Notes: generated by a model not told the origin, from the sequence alone. Shown: positions 26,677 through 36,559, counted from the first letter of the stretch. The stretch is 64,000 nt of DNA from Nitrospirillum pindoramense (GCF_007827955.1 NZ_VITR01000020.1:1-64000); one strand, 5' to 3'. Translations and numbers: made by a program.

Positions 26677-28137
26677 CTAGCAGGTCGGTTGCTGACCCAG
26701 GCTGGGATGGTGCGCCACCATGAGCCGGCACAGGTCGGGCTGTTCCAGCTTTAGCGTGGCGCCATCGGGCCAGGTGACCTCCAGCAGGTCCACCTGGGTG
26801 AGATCCCCCAGCCCGAAGTGGGCCACCGGCTCGCGCTGATAGGGGCCGCCCGATCCGCTGGTGATGCTGCGCAGCTGGCGCCGGCCGCCCGCCGTCAGGC
26901 AGACGGTGGCGCCGCGGGCCGGCGCCCCGCCCGCGGTCAGGGGCAGGACGCGCAGCCAGTTATTGCCGGTGGGGGAGGCCAGGAACAGCGAGAGGGGCTG
27001 CGCCTCGCCATCGCCATGGCCCAGCAGCAGTTCCAGCTGGCCGTCGCCATCGATGTCGGCCACGACGGCGGCCGTGCCCAGGCCATCCGGTTCCGCGGCG
27101 TCGCCCACATCGATCGCGACCCAGCGGTCTTCCCGCCAGGCGAACAGGCGGTTGGGCTGGCCATGCAGGTTGAAGAACAGCTCCTCATAGCCGTCGTTGT
27201 CGAAGTCGGCGGCGATGATGGCGCGCACGGGGCCCGGCTGGGCCATTTCCGGCGGCGTGACGTCCACGAATCCACCGCCCGCGCGATGCTGGAACAGGCG
27301 CTGCGCCCCATCGACGGTGCCCAGGACCAGGTCCACCAGGCCGTCGCCGTCGGCGTCCAGGATGGTGGCGGCGCTTGCCGTTGCGATGGGGTCGTCCAGC
27401 CCCAACTCTTCCGCGACCTCCTCATACTGGCCGCCACCCAGGTTGCGGAACAGCAGGTTGGGGCCGTCGGCGCAGCCGACGAACAGGTCTGGCAATGAGC
27501 CGGTGAGGCAGGAGCCCAGCAACAGGCGGGCATCGGCCTCGATATCCAGCCCGGCCTCCTCGGCCATTTCGCGCAGGCGCCCCCGGCGATCCAGCTCGAA
27601 CAATTGCAGCGGCGTGCCCTGGCCACCGACGACGATGCCATAGCGGCCACTGCCCAGGCGGTCCAGGCAGGCCAGCGTGGTGCCGGGCGCGCGGTTGGCG
27701 GCGGCGAAATTCTCCGGCAGGGCCGCCAGGTCGACCCAGCGGTTGCCGAAGCAGGCGAACAGCCGGTCGGGGGTGGGAAGGGCGCCGGCCGCGCCTGGCC
27801 CCGCCGGATCGTTCAATATGTAGAGTTCCTCGCGCCCGTCGCCGTCCATGTCGGCGAACAGTGCCGCGCGGGCGCAGGCCTTGGCGTCGGCCAGGGGGCC
27901 GGCCGGATGCTCCACCAGGGCGCCGCCGTCCCAGCTTAGCACCCGGTTGGGCGCGTCGGCGCAAATCACCACGAAATCGAAGCGGCCATCACCATCTATG
28001 TCCCCTACGGCGATTCCCGCACAAGATATAGGGGGGTTGGGGACGATGAGATTCGAGCACGCGATGAACATCAGGCTATCTCCAGGGTACAGGGTGACCC
28101 GCCCGCCCCGCGGGAAGGCCGCGCCGTCGTTAACCAT
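26677..28137 (-). CDS. CRTAC1-like FG-GAP/VCBS repeat protein with ASPIC/UnbV C-terminus
   Basis: A 486-aa beta-propeller-type repeat protein. Calcium-loop motifs recur: DIDGDGRFD, DMDGDGREE, DADGDGLVD, DFDNDGYEE and DIDGDGQLE, about one per 60-80 residues, as in integrin-like FG-GAP/VCBS repeats. The C-terminal 70 residues (GATVCLTAGGRRQLRSITSGS, HFGLGDLTQVDLLEVTWPDG) are an ASPIC/UnbV domain typical of CRTAC1-like proteins. Family members are usually exported, but no clear signal peptide follows the ATG at 28137, so location is uncertain; 28071 (MFIACSN) is an alternative start. Divergent from nrdA. Confidence 0.85.
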   Translation of the reverse strand: MVNDGAAFPRGGRVTLYPGDSLMFIACSNLIVPNPPISCAGIAVGDIDGDGRFDFVVICADAPNRVLSWDGGALVEHPAGPLADAKACARAALFADMDGDGREELYILNDPAGPGAAGALPTPDRLFACFGNRWVDLAALPENFAAANRAPGTTLACLDRLGSGRYGIVVGGQGTPLQLFELDRRGRLREMAEEAGLDIEADARLLLGSCLTGSLPDLFVGCADGPNLLFRNLGGGQYEEVAEELGLDDPIATASAATILDADGDGLVDLVLGTVDGAQRLFQHRAGGGFVDVTPPEMAQPGPVRAIIAADFDNDGYEELFFNLHGQPNRLFAWREDRWVAIDVGDAAEPDGLGTAAVVADIDGDGQLELLLGHGDGEAQPLSLFLASPTGNNWLRVLPLTAGGAPARGATVCLTAGGRRQLRSITSGSGGPYQREPVAHFGLGDLTQVDLLEVTWPDGATLKLEQPDLCRLMVAHHPSLGQQPTC

Positions 28138-28336
28138 GGCCCGCTCTAGGATAGTGCATGCGGGCCGCAGTTTGCCTGGGAAATTCCGACACAACGGAGC
28201 GTTTCGCGGCTGAACGGCAACACCGGCGCCGTGCAACAAATTTTTTTGAGTCCTATTCCTTAAATTCAGTTGGCGGGCTGTCACGATTTGGTAGGATCAG
28301 CGCTCGTTGCCGCTAGATGTGGTGTCCGGTCCTCGG

Positions 28337-28373
28337 TTATCCACAGCGCAATTCATACACAGCCTGGGGATAA
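28337..28373 (+). promoter_or_regulatory. Inverted DnaA-box-like pair upstream of nrdA
   Basis: TTATCCACA (28337-28345) is a perfect DnaA box. An inverted near-match TGGGGATAA (28365-28373; TTATCCCCA on the minus strand) follows after 19 bases, ending 3 bases before the nrdA ATG. DnaA control of nrdAB is known in E. coli; its relevance here is inferred from the sites. Confidence 0.55.
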
Positions 28374-28376
28374 GTC

Positions 28377-30218
28377 ATGCGGGACGGAGACGTTTTCGGC
28401 AGGATTCAAGTTGCTAACCGTCCGGCGGTCGTTGTGGATCATTCCCGTGACGATCTGTTGACGGCGTTCGGCAAGGCCACCTTGACCGACCGCTACCTGT
28501 TGCCGGGTGAAAGCTTCCAGGATCTGTTCGCCCGCGTGGCCAGCTATTACGCCGACGACGCGGCCCATGCCCAGCGCCTGTATGATTACATTTCCAAGCT
28601 GTGGTTCATGCCGGCCACGCCCGTGCTGTCCAACGGCGGCACTTCCCGTGGCCTGCCCATCAGCTGCTTCCTCAACGAGTGCAACGACAGCCTGAAGGGC
28701 ATCGTCGACCTCTGGAACGAGAACGTCTGGCTGGCGTCGCGCGGGGGCGGCATCGGCAGCTACTGGGGCAACCTGCGCTCCATCGGTGAGAAGGTCGGCG
28801 GCAACGGCAAGACCTCCGGCGTCGTGCCCTTCATCCGCGTGATGGACAGCCTGACCCTGGCCATCAGCCAGGGCAGCCTGCGCCGCGGTTCGGCCGCCAC
28901 CTACCTGCCGGTCTCGCATCCCGAGATCGAGGAATTCATCGAGATGCGCCGCCCCACCGGCGGCGACCCGAACCGCAAGGCGCTGAACCTGCACCACGGC
29001 GTGGTCATCCCCGACGCCTTCATGCGGGCGGTCGAGGCGGACGGGGAGTGGGCGCTGACCAGCCCCAAGGACGGCTCGGTCATCCGCCGCATTTCCGCGC
29101 GGTCCTTGTGGATCCGCATCCTGACCGCCCGCATCGAGACGGGTGAGCCCTACCTGCTGTTCATCGACCATGTGAACCGCGCCATGCCCGAGCACCACAA
29201 GCTGGCCGGCCTGTCGGTGAAGATGTCCAATCTGTGCAGTGAGATCACGCTGCCCACGGGCCTGGACCAGTTGGGCAAGGAGCGGACGGCCGTCTGCTGC
29301 CTGTCGTCGCTGAATCTGGAATACTTCCTGGAGTGGCAGGACCACCCCACCTTCATCGAGGACACGCTGCGCTTCCTCGACAACGTCATGAGCGACTTCA
29401 TCGAGAAGGCGCCGGACGATATGGAGCGCGCGCGCTATTCCGCCATGCGGGAGCGCTCGGTGGGCCTGGGTGTCATGGGCTACCACAGCTTCCTGCAAAG
29501 CCAGGGCCTGCCGCTGGAGGGCGTCATGGCCAAGGTGTGGAACAAGCGCATGTTCGCCCACATCAAGCGCCAGGCCGACGAGGCGTCGCTGAAGCTCGGT
29601 CGCGAACGCGGCCCGTGCCCCGACGCCGCCGACTATGGCTCGGAGGAGCGCTTCTCCAACAAGATCGCCATCGCGCCCACCGCCAGCATCTCCATCATCT
29701 GCGGCGGCGCCTCGCCGGGCATCGAGCCGCTGGCGGCCAACGCCTTCAACCACAAGACCTTGTCGGGGTCGTTCTCGGTGCGTAACAAGTACCTGGAGCA
29801 GACGCTGGCCACCTATGGCCGCAATGACGAGGACACCTGGTCGTCCATCACGCTGAACGGCGGTTCCGTCCAGCACCTGGACTTCCTGTCGGACATGGAG
29901 CGCGACATCTTCAAGACCGCGTTCGAGTTGGACCAGCGCTGGCTGATCGAGCATGCGGCCGACCGCACACCCTTCATTTGCCAGTCGCAGAGCCTGAACA
30001 TCTTCCTGCCGGCCGACGTGCATAAGCGCGATCTGCACCAGATCCATTTCCAGGCCTGGAAGAAGGGCGTGAAGAGCCTCTATTATCTCCGCTCCATGTC
30101 CATCCAGCGGGCGGAAGCCGACATCGGCGCCGTTGTGGCCAAGAAGACGGAAGCGAAAGCCAGCGCCCCGGCGGCCGTGGAAACGAACAATTACGAGGAA
30201 TGCCTGGCCTGCCAGTGA
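28377..30218 (+). CDS. nrdA: Class I ribonucleoside-diphosphate reductase, alpha subunit
   Basis: Catalytic subunit that reduces ribonucleotides to deoxyribonucleotides. The 613-aa protein has the thiol Cys97 in PISCFLN, the active-site NxCxE (Asn285, Cys287, Glu289 in NLCSEITL), the second redox Cys at 307 or 308 (AVCCLSS), the PTASISIICGGASPGIEP block and a C-terminal relay pair C609-LA-C612. The first 45 residues do not resemble an ATP-cone, so overall-activity allosteric control is probably missing, as in short alphaproteobacterial NrdA. Its promoter carries DnaA-box-like sites. An EF-hand lipoprotein gene separates it from nrdB. Confidence 0.96.
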   Translation: MRDGDVFGRIQVANRPAVVVDHSRDDLLTAFGKATLTDRYLLPGESFQDLFARVASYYADDAAHAQRLYDYISKLWFMPATPVLSNGGTSRGLPISCFLNECNDSLKGIVDLWNENVWLASRGGGIGSYWGNLRSIGEKVGGNGKTSGVVPFIRVMDSLTLAISQGSLRRGSAATYLPVSHPEIEEFIEMRRPTGGDPNRKALNLHHGVVIPDAFMRAVEADGEWALTSPKDGSVIRRISARSLWIRILTARIETGEPYLLFIDHVNRAMPEHHKLAGLSVKMSNLCSEITLPTGLDQLGKERTAVCCLSSLNLEYFLEWQDHPTFIEDTLRFLDNVMSDFIEKAPDDMERARYSAMRERSVGLGVMGYHSFLQSQGLPLEGVMAKVWNKRMFAHIKRQADEASLKLGRERGPCPDAADYGSEERFSNKIAIAPTASISIICGGASPGIEPLAANAFNHKTLSGSFSVRNKYLEQTLATYGRNDEDTWSSITLNGGSVQHLDFLSDMERDIFKTAFELDQRWLIEHAADRTPFICQSQSLNIFLPADVHKRDLHQIHFQAWKKGVKSLYYLRSMSIQRAEADIGAVVAKKTEAKASAPAAVETNNYEECLACQ

Positions 30219-30238
30219 TCGACCGGTTTACCGGTCGA
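30219..30238. repeat. Perfect hairpin in the nrdA-EF-hand gap
   Basis: TCGACCGG-TTTA-CCGGTCGA forms an 8-bp stem directly after the nrdA stop. There is no T-run, so it is more likely an mRNA-stabilising or processing hairpin than a terminator. Confidence 0.5.
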
Positions 30239-30289
30239 CGCAACGGGCCGGTCGTCCGGTCGGTTCATCGATGCTGGCGGGGATGTCGC

Positions 30290-30943
30290 ATGCGGGTTTT
30301 GAGGGTACTGGCCGGGGCCGCCTTGGCGGGCGCCATGGGCGTCGGTCTGGTGGGATGCGGCGGGCACGACCTGCCCGTCAACCCCTACCTCCAATTGGTG
30401 CCTGTCAGCCCGTCCGGGCAAATCCTGGGGCCGCCCTCGGGCAGCCAGCTGCAGTACAAGACGGTGTTGTTGCTGTGGTTCCACAAGACGGACGCCAACC
30501 ATGACGGCGTCCTGACCCGGGACGAGGTTTTGGCGGACGCGGACCGCAGCTTCGACCTGTTCGACCTGGACCATGACGGCAGCATCACCTCGGCCGAATT
30601 GGAAAAGTACCGCCTGTCCCAGCCCTTCCGGCCGCAGCCCCACCCGGTGACATCCCTCCTCGGGGCCCAGGCCCGCACCGTCCAGCCGGACTCCGTGGAA
30701 GCGGCGCCGGAAGGGCAGCGGTATCAGGGGTCGCGGGTGCGGCTGCAGGTGGGGTTGGACCCCGTGATGTCGGCCGACACCGACAGCGATTTCCGGGTGA
30801 CGCGGGAGGAACTGCGCGCCCAATCGCTGCGCAAGTTCGACCAGTGGGACACCGACCATGACGGCAAAGTGACCGCCGATGAGTTCCTGACGGCGATGAT
30901 GGCGCCCTTCGAGGCGCTGACCAAGTCGTCAGGCTGGTTCTGA
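30290..30943 (+). CDS. EF-hand lipoprotein encoded between nrdA and nrdB
   Basis: A 217-aa protein with a lipoprotein signal (MRVLRVLAGAALAGAMGVG, lipobox LVGC). Four EF-hand loops are visible: DANHDGVLTRDE, DLDHDGSITSAE, DTDSDFRVTREE (degenerate, lacking the central Gly) and DTDHDGKVTADE. It should bind calcium in the periplasm or at the outer membrane. Its position between nrdA and nrdB in the same direction is odd, since nothing links calcium lipoproteins to nucleotide reduction; it may simply ride on the nrd transcript. The start at 30290 is the only ATG in frame near the signal. Confidence 0.85.
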   Translation: MRVLRVLAGAALAGAMGVGLVGCGGHDLPVNPYLQLVPVSPSGQILGPPSGSQLQYKTVLLLWFHKTDANHDGVLTRDEVLADADRSFDLFDLDHDGSITSAELEKYRLSQPFRPQPHPVTSLLGAQARTVQPDSVEAAPEGQRYQGSRVRLQVGLDPVMSADTDSDFRVTREELRAQSLRKFDQWDTDHDGKVTADEFLTAMMAPFEALTKSSGWF

Positions 30944-30982
30944 TTCTTTTACCAACGACGTTTAGACGAACGGATTTCGCCC

Positions 30983-31948
30983 GTGCCCAGCCAGCTTCTG
31001 ACCCCGAACCCCGTCTACAAGCCCTTCCGTTATCCGTGGGCCTATGAGGCCTGGCTGACGCAGCAGCGCCTGCATTGGATGCCGGAGGAGGTGCCGCTGG
31101 CCGACGACGTGAAGGACTGGCGTCAGAAGCTGTCGGATGGCGAGCGCAACCTGCTGACCCAGATCTTCCGGTTTTTCACCCAGGCCGACGTCGAGGTGAA
31201 CAACTGCTACATGAAGAAGTACGCGGCGGTGTTCCAGCCGACCGAGGTGCAAATGATGCTCTCGGCCTTCTCCAACATCGAGACCATCCACATCGCGGCC
31301 TACAGCCACCTGCTGGACACCATCGGCATGCCCGAGGTCGAGTACTCCGCCTTCCTCCACTACAAGGAGATGAAGGACAAGTACGACTACATGCAGGAAT
31401 TCACGGTGGACAACCCTGCCAACATCGCCAAGACCCTGGCGGTGTTCGGCGCCTTCACCGAAGGCCTGCAGCTGTTCGCCTCCTTCGCCATCCTCATGAA
31501 CTTCCCGCGCTTCAACAAGATGAAGGGCATGGGGCAGATCGTGACCTGGTCGGTGCGTGACGAGACGCTGCACACCCAATCCGCCATCCGGCTGTTCCGC
31601 ACCTTCGTCGCGGAGAACCAGGAGATTTGGACGGAGGCGTTCCAGAAGGAACTCTACGTCGCCTGCTCCACCATTGTGGCGCATGAGGACGCCTTCATCG
31701 ACCTGGCGTTCGAGATGGGCGGGGTGCAGGGCCTGACCGCCGAGGACGTGAAGCAGTACATCCGCTGGATCGCCGACCGTCGCCTGGTGCAGCTGGAGTT
31801 GCAGCCCATCTATCGCGTGGAAAAGAACCCGCTGCCCTGGATGGACGTCATGCTGAACGGCGTGGAACACGCCAATTTCTTTGAGAACCGCGCCACGGAA
31901 TACAGCAAGGCCGCCACCGGCGGCAGCTGGGACGAGGCGTTTGATTGA
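30983..31948 (+). CDS. nrdB: Class I ribonucleoside-diphosphate reductase, beta subunit
   Basis: Radical-generating subunit. The 321-aa ferritin-like protein has the metal ligands Glu100 and His103 with the radical Tyr107 spaced as in E. coli E115/H118/Y122 (IETIHIAAYSHLL), further Glu160 (FTEGLQLFASFA) and Glu194/His197 (RDETLHTQ); the first carboxylate is probably Asp69 or Glu71. Because Tyr107 is present, a tyrosyl radical is expected rather than the Phe-type Mn/Fe cofactor. Starts with GTG at 30983. It follows the EF-hand lipoprotein by 39 bases, in line with co-transcription. Confidence 0.95.
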   Translation: MPSQLLTPNPVYKPFRYPWAYEAWLTQQRLHWMPEEVPLADDVKDWRQKLSDGERNLLTQIFRFFTQADVEVNNCYMKKYAAVFQPTEVQMMLSAFSNIETIHIAAYSHLLDTIGMPEVEYSAFLHYKEMKDKYDYMQEFTVDNPANIAKTLAVFGAFTEGLQLFASFAILMNFPRFNKMKGMGQIVTWSVRDETLHTQSAIRLFRTFVAENQEIWTEAFQKELYVACSTIVAHEDAFIDLAFEMGGVQGLTAEDVKQYIRWIADRRLVQLELQPIYRVEKNPLPWMDVMLNGVEHANFFENRATEYSKAATGGSWDEAFD

Positions 31949-31983
31949 CCTTTTTCGCAGTGTCGCGGAAATGCTAATGGACG

Positions 31984-32009
31984 GGGCGTCGATGTTATCA
32001 TCGGCGCCC
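31984..32009 (+). terminator. Hairpin after nrdB
   Basis: An 11-bp stem with one G-T wobble (31984-31994 with 31999-32009, loop TTAT) lies 35 bases after the nrdB stop. There is no U-run, so a Rho-assisted or processing role is possible. Confidence 0.5.
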
Positions 32010-32058
32010 TGTTGCATTACAGTGTTGGCGACCGGCAGACGGTGGAAAAGGGGCGGTC

Positions 32059-34224
32059 GTGGGTGACGAGGGTTATGATTTGCTGGTGAATGGCCGGTGG
32101 GAAGAGGCGGCGGCCCATTTCCATCGTGTCGTAACCGCCGCGCCCGATAACGCCTCCGCCTGGAATAATCTGGGCGTCGCGCTGATGGGCATGGGCTATG
32201 GCGAGGCCGCGGTTGACGCCTTCAGGCGCGCTTTGGCGGCGCAAGCGGACGATCCGGCCGCCCGCGCCAACCTGGATTTGGCCCTGGCCCGGACGGGTGC
32301 CCCGCCGGCCGCCACGCCCCGTCCCGAAAAGCCGGTGGCGGCGCAGCTTTCGGGGCGCGACGCGGCGGTCGCCTTGAACGTCACCGGCAATGACCATTTC
32401 GCGGCGGCGCGCTGGCAGCCGGCGGCGGACGCCTATGCCCAGGCGCTGGGCCTGTGGCCCGATTATGCCGATGCCCAGGGGAACCTGGGGAACGCGCTGC
32501 GAGCCCTGGGGCGGATGGAGGAGGCCGTGGCCGCCTACCGACGGGCGGTGACCCTGGCCCCAGACGAAGCCGGCCACTGGTGCAACCTCAGCATGGCGCT
32601 GCAGGCCACCGGCATCCTGGCGGAGGCCGCCGCCGCCGCGCGCCGCGCCCTGGAGCTTCGGCCCGATATGGCGTTGGCCCACGCCTGCCTGGGGATCGCC
32701 CTGCGCGATCTGAAGGATTTGGATGGCGCCATCGAGGCCTTCCAGCGGGCCCTGGACCTGGACGGGGGCTTGGCGGATGCCATTCACGCCCTCTCGGGCT
32801 GCCTGATGGAGCGTCGGCGCTGGGACGAGGTGGAGGCGCTGGGGCGCCGCGCCTTGCTGCGGGATCCCCAGTCCCTTGACGCCCTGGTTTGCCTGGCCGT
32901 CGCCCTCCAGGGCCAGAATCGGCTGGAGGAGGCGCTGGACTATGCCCGGCGGGGATTGGCGCTGCAGCCGGGTAATGAACTGGCGCTGAATGTGGCGGCC
33001 GCGGCCCTGCACGGGCTGGACCACCAGGACGAGGCCATCGCCGTCGCGGTGCGCGGGGTCGCGCTGGCCCCCCGGAACGCCGACCTGCACAACACCCTGG
33101 GGATCGTGCTGATGGATGCCGGCCGAATGGCGGAGGCCCAGGCGTCGCTGCGCCAGGCCATCGCCTGCAAGCCCGATTTCGCCACCGCTCACATGAACCT
33201 GGGGATGGCCTGCCTGCAGATGGGCCAGTTGACGGAAGGCTGGGCGGAATACGAATGGCGGCTGCGGGACGGGCATGAGATCAGGTTGTGGGATGTGATG
33301 CCCGAACGGGCCTGGCGCCCGGGGGAGGACATCACCGGCCGCGCCTTGATCCTGCATTGTGAGCAGGGCATCGGCGATCTCATCCAATTCAGCCGCTACG
33401 CCGACCGCCGGTGGTGGGGCGGTGCCGGCCGTTCCGGCCCACCGTCCAAGATCGTGCTGCGCGTTCCACGGGCGCTGGCCGGCGTGATGTCCACCGTGGC
33501 GGGGGTGGACGCCCTGCTGGTGGATGATGAGCTGCCGGACAGCTGCGATGTTCACGCCCCCTTGCTCAGCCTGCCCCACCTGTTGGGCACGACCCTGGAA
33601 ACCATACCGGCCGCGATCCCCTACATGAGGCCGCCGGACGCGGCCATGGACCGCTGGCGCGGCTGGTTCGGGGCGGAGGCGGATGGAAGCCGGACGGCCG
33701 GGCGCGCGCGTCCGCTTCGGGCCGGCCTGGTCTGGGCCGGCAATCCCGGGCATCGGGGCGACCGCCACCGGTCCGTTCACGGGCTGGGCGCCCTGGCGCC
33801 GCTTTGGGCGGTTCCGGGTGTGCGCTGGTACAGCCTACAGGTCGGTCCCCGCGCCGCCGACGTGGAAAAGCTGCCGCCTGGCCAGGTGGTGGATTTGAGC
33901 GGTCGCCTGCAAGACTATGGCGACACGGCTGCGGTCATCGCGCACCTGGACATCGTGGTCACCGTCGACACCTCCGTCGCCCATCTGGCCGGCGCCATGG
34001 GCAAGCCCGTCTGGCTGCTGATCTCCAACCGTCCCGATTGGCGCTGGATGCGCGATCGGACGGACAGCCCGTGGTATCCCACGGCCCGCCTGTTCCGGCA
34101 GACGCGGATGAACGACTGGTCCGGCCCCATAGCCGGCATCGCCGCCGCCTTGAGCGAGCAGGTGGCGCGCCCAAGCGTCCCGGGCGCCCATCAGGAGGCA
34201 TTGCGCCGCCTGTTCGGGCTGTAG
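32059..34224 (+). CDS. TPR protein with C-terminal glycosyltransferase-like domain
   Basis: A 721-aa protein. Residues about 5-420 are tandem TPR units (repeated A-xxxG-x-xxxA patterns; examples AWNNLGVALMGMGYGEAAVDA, GHWCNLSMALQATG, DLHNTLGIVLMDAGRM). A linker precedes a GT-B-like C-terminal domain with GLVWAGNPGHRGDRHRS, VVTVDTSVAHLAGAMGKPVWLL and WMRDRTDSPWYPTARLFRQ, features of glycosyltransferase-9/O-GlcNAc-transferase-like proteins common in alphaproteobacteria. Donor and acceptor are unknown. The start is GTG at 32059. Immediately followed by the convergent mntH stop. Confidence 0.85.
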   Translation: MGDEGYDLLVNGRWEEAAAHFHRVVTAAPDNASAWNNLGVALMGMGYGEAAVDAFRRALAAQADDPAARANLDLALARTGAPPAATPRPEKPVAAQLSGRDAAVALNVTGNDHFAAARWQPAADAYAQALGLWPDYADAQGNLGNALRALGRMEEAVAAYRRAVTLAPDEAGHWCNLSMALQATGILAEAAAAARRALELRPDMALAHACLGIALRDLKDLDGAIEAFQRALDLDGGLADAIHALSGCLMERRRWDEVEALGRRALLRDPQSLDALVCLAVALQGQNRLEEALDYARRGLALQPGNELALNVAAAALHGLDHQDEAIAVAVRGVALAPRNADLHNTLGIVLMDAGRMAEAQASLRQAIACKPDFATAHMNLGMACLQMGQLTEGWAEYEWRLRDGHEIRLWDVMPERAWRPGEDITGRALILHCEQGIGDLIQFSRYADRRWWGGAGRSGPPSKIVLRVPRALAGVMSTVAGVDALLVDDELPDSCDVHAPLLSLPHLLGTTLETIPAAIPYMRPPDAAMDRWRGWFGAEADGSRTAGRARPLRAGLVWAGNPGHRGDRHRSVHGLGALAPLWAVPGVRWYSLQVGPRAADVEKLPPGQVVDLSGRLQDYGDTAAVIAHLDIVVTVDTSVAHLAGAMGKPVWLLISNRPDWRWMRDRTDSPWYPTARLFRQTRMNDWSGPIAGIAAALSEQVARPSVPGAHQEALRRLFGL

Positions 34225-34227
34225 CCC

Positions 34228-35541
34228 TCAGCCCGTGACCGTCTGGACGATCAGCACCCCGTTCAGCAGGACGATGATGCCGGCCACCGCCCAGGCGGCC
34301 GCCAGCGTGGCGCGGGAGGCCGCCAGATTGCCCATGATGCGCCGATCGCCGCAGAACCGGACCAGGGGGATGACGGCGAAGGGCAACTGCAGGCTCAGCA
34401 CCACCTGGGTGAAGATCAGCAGCGTCGTGGCGGCCGACTCGCCGGCCAGGGCCAGCACCAGTACCGTGGGCACCAGGGCCAGCAGGCGGGTCACCAACCG
34501 CCGCCACACCGGCTTCAGCCGCAGGGCAACGAAGCCTTCCATCACCACCTGGCCCGCCAGCGTGGCCGTGACCGTTGAGTTCTGGCCGGCCGCCAGCAGG
34601 GCCACCGCGAACAGCAGGCTGGCCAGGGGGGCTCCCAGCATGGGGGACAGCAGGCGGTAGGCTTCCTCGATATCATCCACCAGCGCCTGACCATGGAAGG
34701 CCGCCGCCGCCAGGATCAGGATGCCGGCGTTGATGAAAAAGGCGATCGACAGCGCCACCGTGCTGTCCAGCGTGGCGAAGCGGATGGCCTCGCGCCGGCC
34801 CGTATCGTCCTGGTTGAAGGCGCGGGTGCGCACCACGGCGGAATGGAGGTAGAGGTTGTGGGGCATGACGGTGGCGCCCAGGATGCCCACCGCCACGTAG
34901 AGCTTGGCCGGATCGCTCAGCAGGTCGGCCGTGGGCACGAAGCCGGCCAGCACGGCGCCCAAGGCCGGCCGGCTCAACGCCACCTCCGCCAGGAAGCACA
35001 GGCCGATCAGGGTGATCAGGCCCAGGATGAAGGCCTCCAGCCGGCGCACCCCCCGATTCTGCAGGGCCAGGATCAGCAGGCTGTCGAAGGCGGTGATGAC
35101 GGCGCCCACGATCAGGGGCAGGCCGAACAGCAGTTTCAGCGCGATGGCGGAACCGATGACCTCCGCGATGTCGCAGGCGACGATGGCGATCTCGCACAAT
35201 ACCCACAGCACGAAGGCGGTGCGGGGGCCATAGCGCTCCCGGCACAGCTGCGCCAGGTCACGGCCGCTGGCGATGCCCAGGCGCACCGACAAGGCCTGGA
35301 GCAGCATGGCCATCAGGCTGGACAGCAGGATGACGGACAGCAGGGTGTAGCCGAACCGCGACCCGCCGGCGATGTCGGTCGCCCAGTTGCCGGGGTCCAT
35401 ATAGCCCACGGCAACCAGGTACCCGGGGCCGGAGAAGGCCAGCAGCTTGCGCCAGAACCCGCCGGCTATGGGCACGCTGGCCGTGGACCCGGCCGAGGGG
35501 CCTGGCCACTTGTCTTTACTCGCGTCGACCGCGGACTGCAT
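34228..35541 (-). CDS. mntH: Nramp family divalent metal transporter (MntH-like)
   Basis: A 437-aa proton-coupled inner membrane importer for Mn2+/Fe2+. The metal-site motifs are present: DPGN in [14 protein letters not shown] (segment 1) and MPHNLYLHS (segment 6). About eleven hydrophobic segments follow the Nramp pattern. A 30-residue polar N-terminus precedes segment 1. The divergent panB promoter region (186 bases) was inspected; no Mur/MntR-type box was recognised. Confidence 0.94.
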   Translation of the reverse strand: MQSAVDASKDKWPGPSAGSTASVPIAGGFWRKLLAFSGPGYLVAVGYMDPGNWATDIAGGSRFGYTLLSVILLSSLMAMLLQALSVRLGIASGRDLAQLCRERYGPRTAFVLWVLCEIAIVACDIAEVIGSAIALKLLFGLPLIVGAVITAFDSLLILALQNRGVRRLEAFILGLITLIGLCFLAEVALSRPALGAVLAGFVPTADLLSDPAKLYVAVGILGATVMPHNLYLHSAVVRTRAFNQDDTGRREAIRFATLDSTVALSIAFFINAGILILAAAAFHGQALVDDIEEAYRLLSPMLGAPLASLLFAVALLAAGQNSTVTATLAGQVVMEGFVALRLKPVWRRLVTRLLALVPTVLVLALAGESAATTLLIFTQVVLSLQLPFAVIPLVRFCGDRRIMGNLAASRATLAAAWAVAGIIVLLNGVLIVQTVTG

Positions 35542-35728
35542 GCGCCGCCTTTTCGTACTGGATCAGGGGAAAAGCGATGAGGAAGAAAGACGACCATAGC
35601 GAAGTTCCCGGCGCGTCACGAGTGGGGGTGTGCTGCGCCCGGTGCGACCTTGTCTCCATTCATTGGCGCCCGCCGACGCTTTGGTGTAGGGATGCGGCCC
35701 GAAACGTCCTCGAAGGATCGGTACCGGG

Positions 35729-36559
35729 ATGAGCGCCACCACCGCCGTGAAACGCCTCAGCGTGCCAGACATCGCCGCCCGCAAGGGGGGCGCGCCTGTG
35801 GTTTGCCTGACGGCCTACACCGCCCCCATGGCGGGTCTGCTGGATCCGCATTGCGACCTGCTGCTGGTGGGCGACAGCGTGGGCATGGTGCTGTACGGCC
35901 TGCCCAGCACCCTGGGCGTCACCGTCGACATGATGGTGGCCCATGGTGCCGCCGTGGTGCGCGGCTCCGCCCATGCCGCCGTGGTGGTGGACCTGCCCTT
36001 CGGCAGTTATCAGGAAAGTCCGGAGCAGGCCTTCCGCACCGCCGCCCGCATCCTGGCGGAGACGGGCGCCGCCGCCGTGAAGCTGGAAGGGGGGGAGGAG
36101 ATGGCCCCCACCATCGACTTCCTGGTGCGCCGGGGCATCCCCGTCGTGGGCCATGTCGGCCTGACGCCGCAGGCGGTGAACGCGCTGGGCGGCTATCGCG
36201 CCCGCGGACGGAGCGAGGCGGAGCAGGCCAAGATCCTGGGCGACGCGCGCGCCGTGGCCGAGGCTGGCGCCTTTTCCTTGGTGATCGAAGGGGTGGTGGA
36301 GCCGCTGGCCCGCCAGGTGACGGAACTGGTGCCCGTGGTCACCATCGGCATCGGCGCCAGCGCAGCCTGCGATGGCCAAGTGCTGGTGTCGGATGACATG
36401 CTGGGCCTGTTCGCCGATTTCACGCCCAAATTCGTGAAGCGCTATGCCGACTTGGCCAGCCAAGTCGGCGCCGCCGCCCAGGCCTATGCCGAGGATGTCC
36501 GAGCCCGGCGCTTCCCCGGGTCCGAGCACACCTTCGCCGAGAGGCCGGCGAAGGTGTGA
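35729..36559 (+). CDS. panB: 3-methyl-2-oxobutanoate hydroxymethyltransferase
   Basis: Transfers a hydroxymethyl group from methylenetetrahydrofolate to 2-oxoisovalerate, the first pantothenate-specific step. At 276 aa it is full length, with family blocks [81 protein letters not shown] and [21 protein letters not shown]. The metal-binding Asp and the Glu are intact. The ATG at 35729 has a GGG just upstream. panC is 23 kb away. Confidence 0.96.
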   Translation: MSATTAVKRLSVPDIAARKGGAPVVCLTAYTAPMAGLLDPHCDLLLVGDSVGMVLYGLPSTLGVTVDMMVAHGAAVVRGSAHAAVVVDLPFGSYQESPEQAFRTAARILAETGAAAVKLEGGEEMAPTIDFLVRRGIPVVGHVGLTPQAVNALGGYRARGRSEAEQAKILGDARAVAEAGAFSLVIEGVVEPLARQVTELVPVVTIGIGASAACDGQVLVSDDMLGLFADFTPKFVKRYADLASQVGAAAQAYAEDVRARRFPGSEHTFAERPAKV

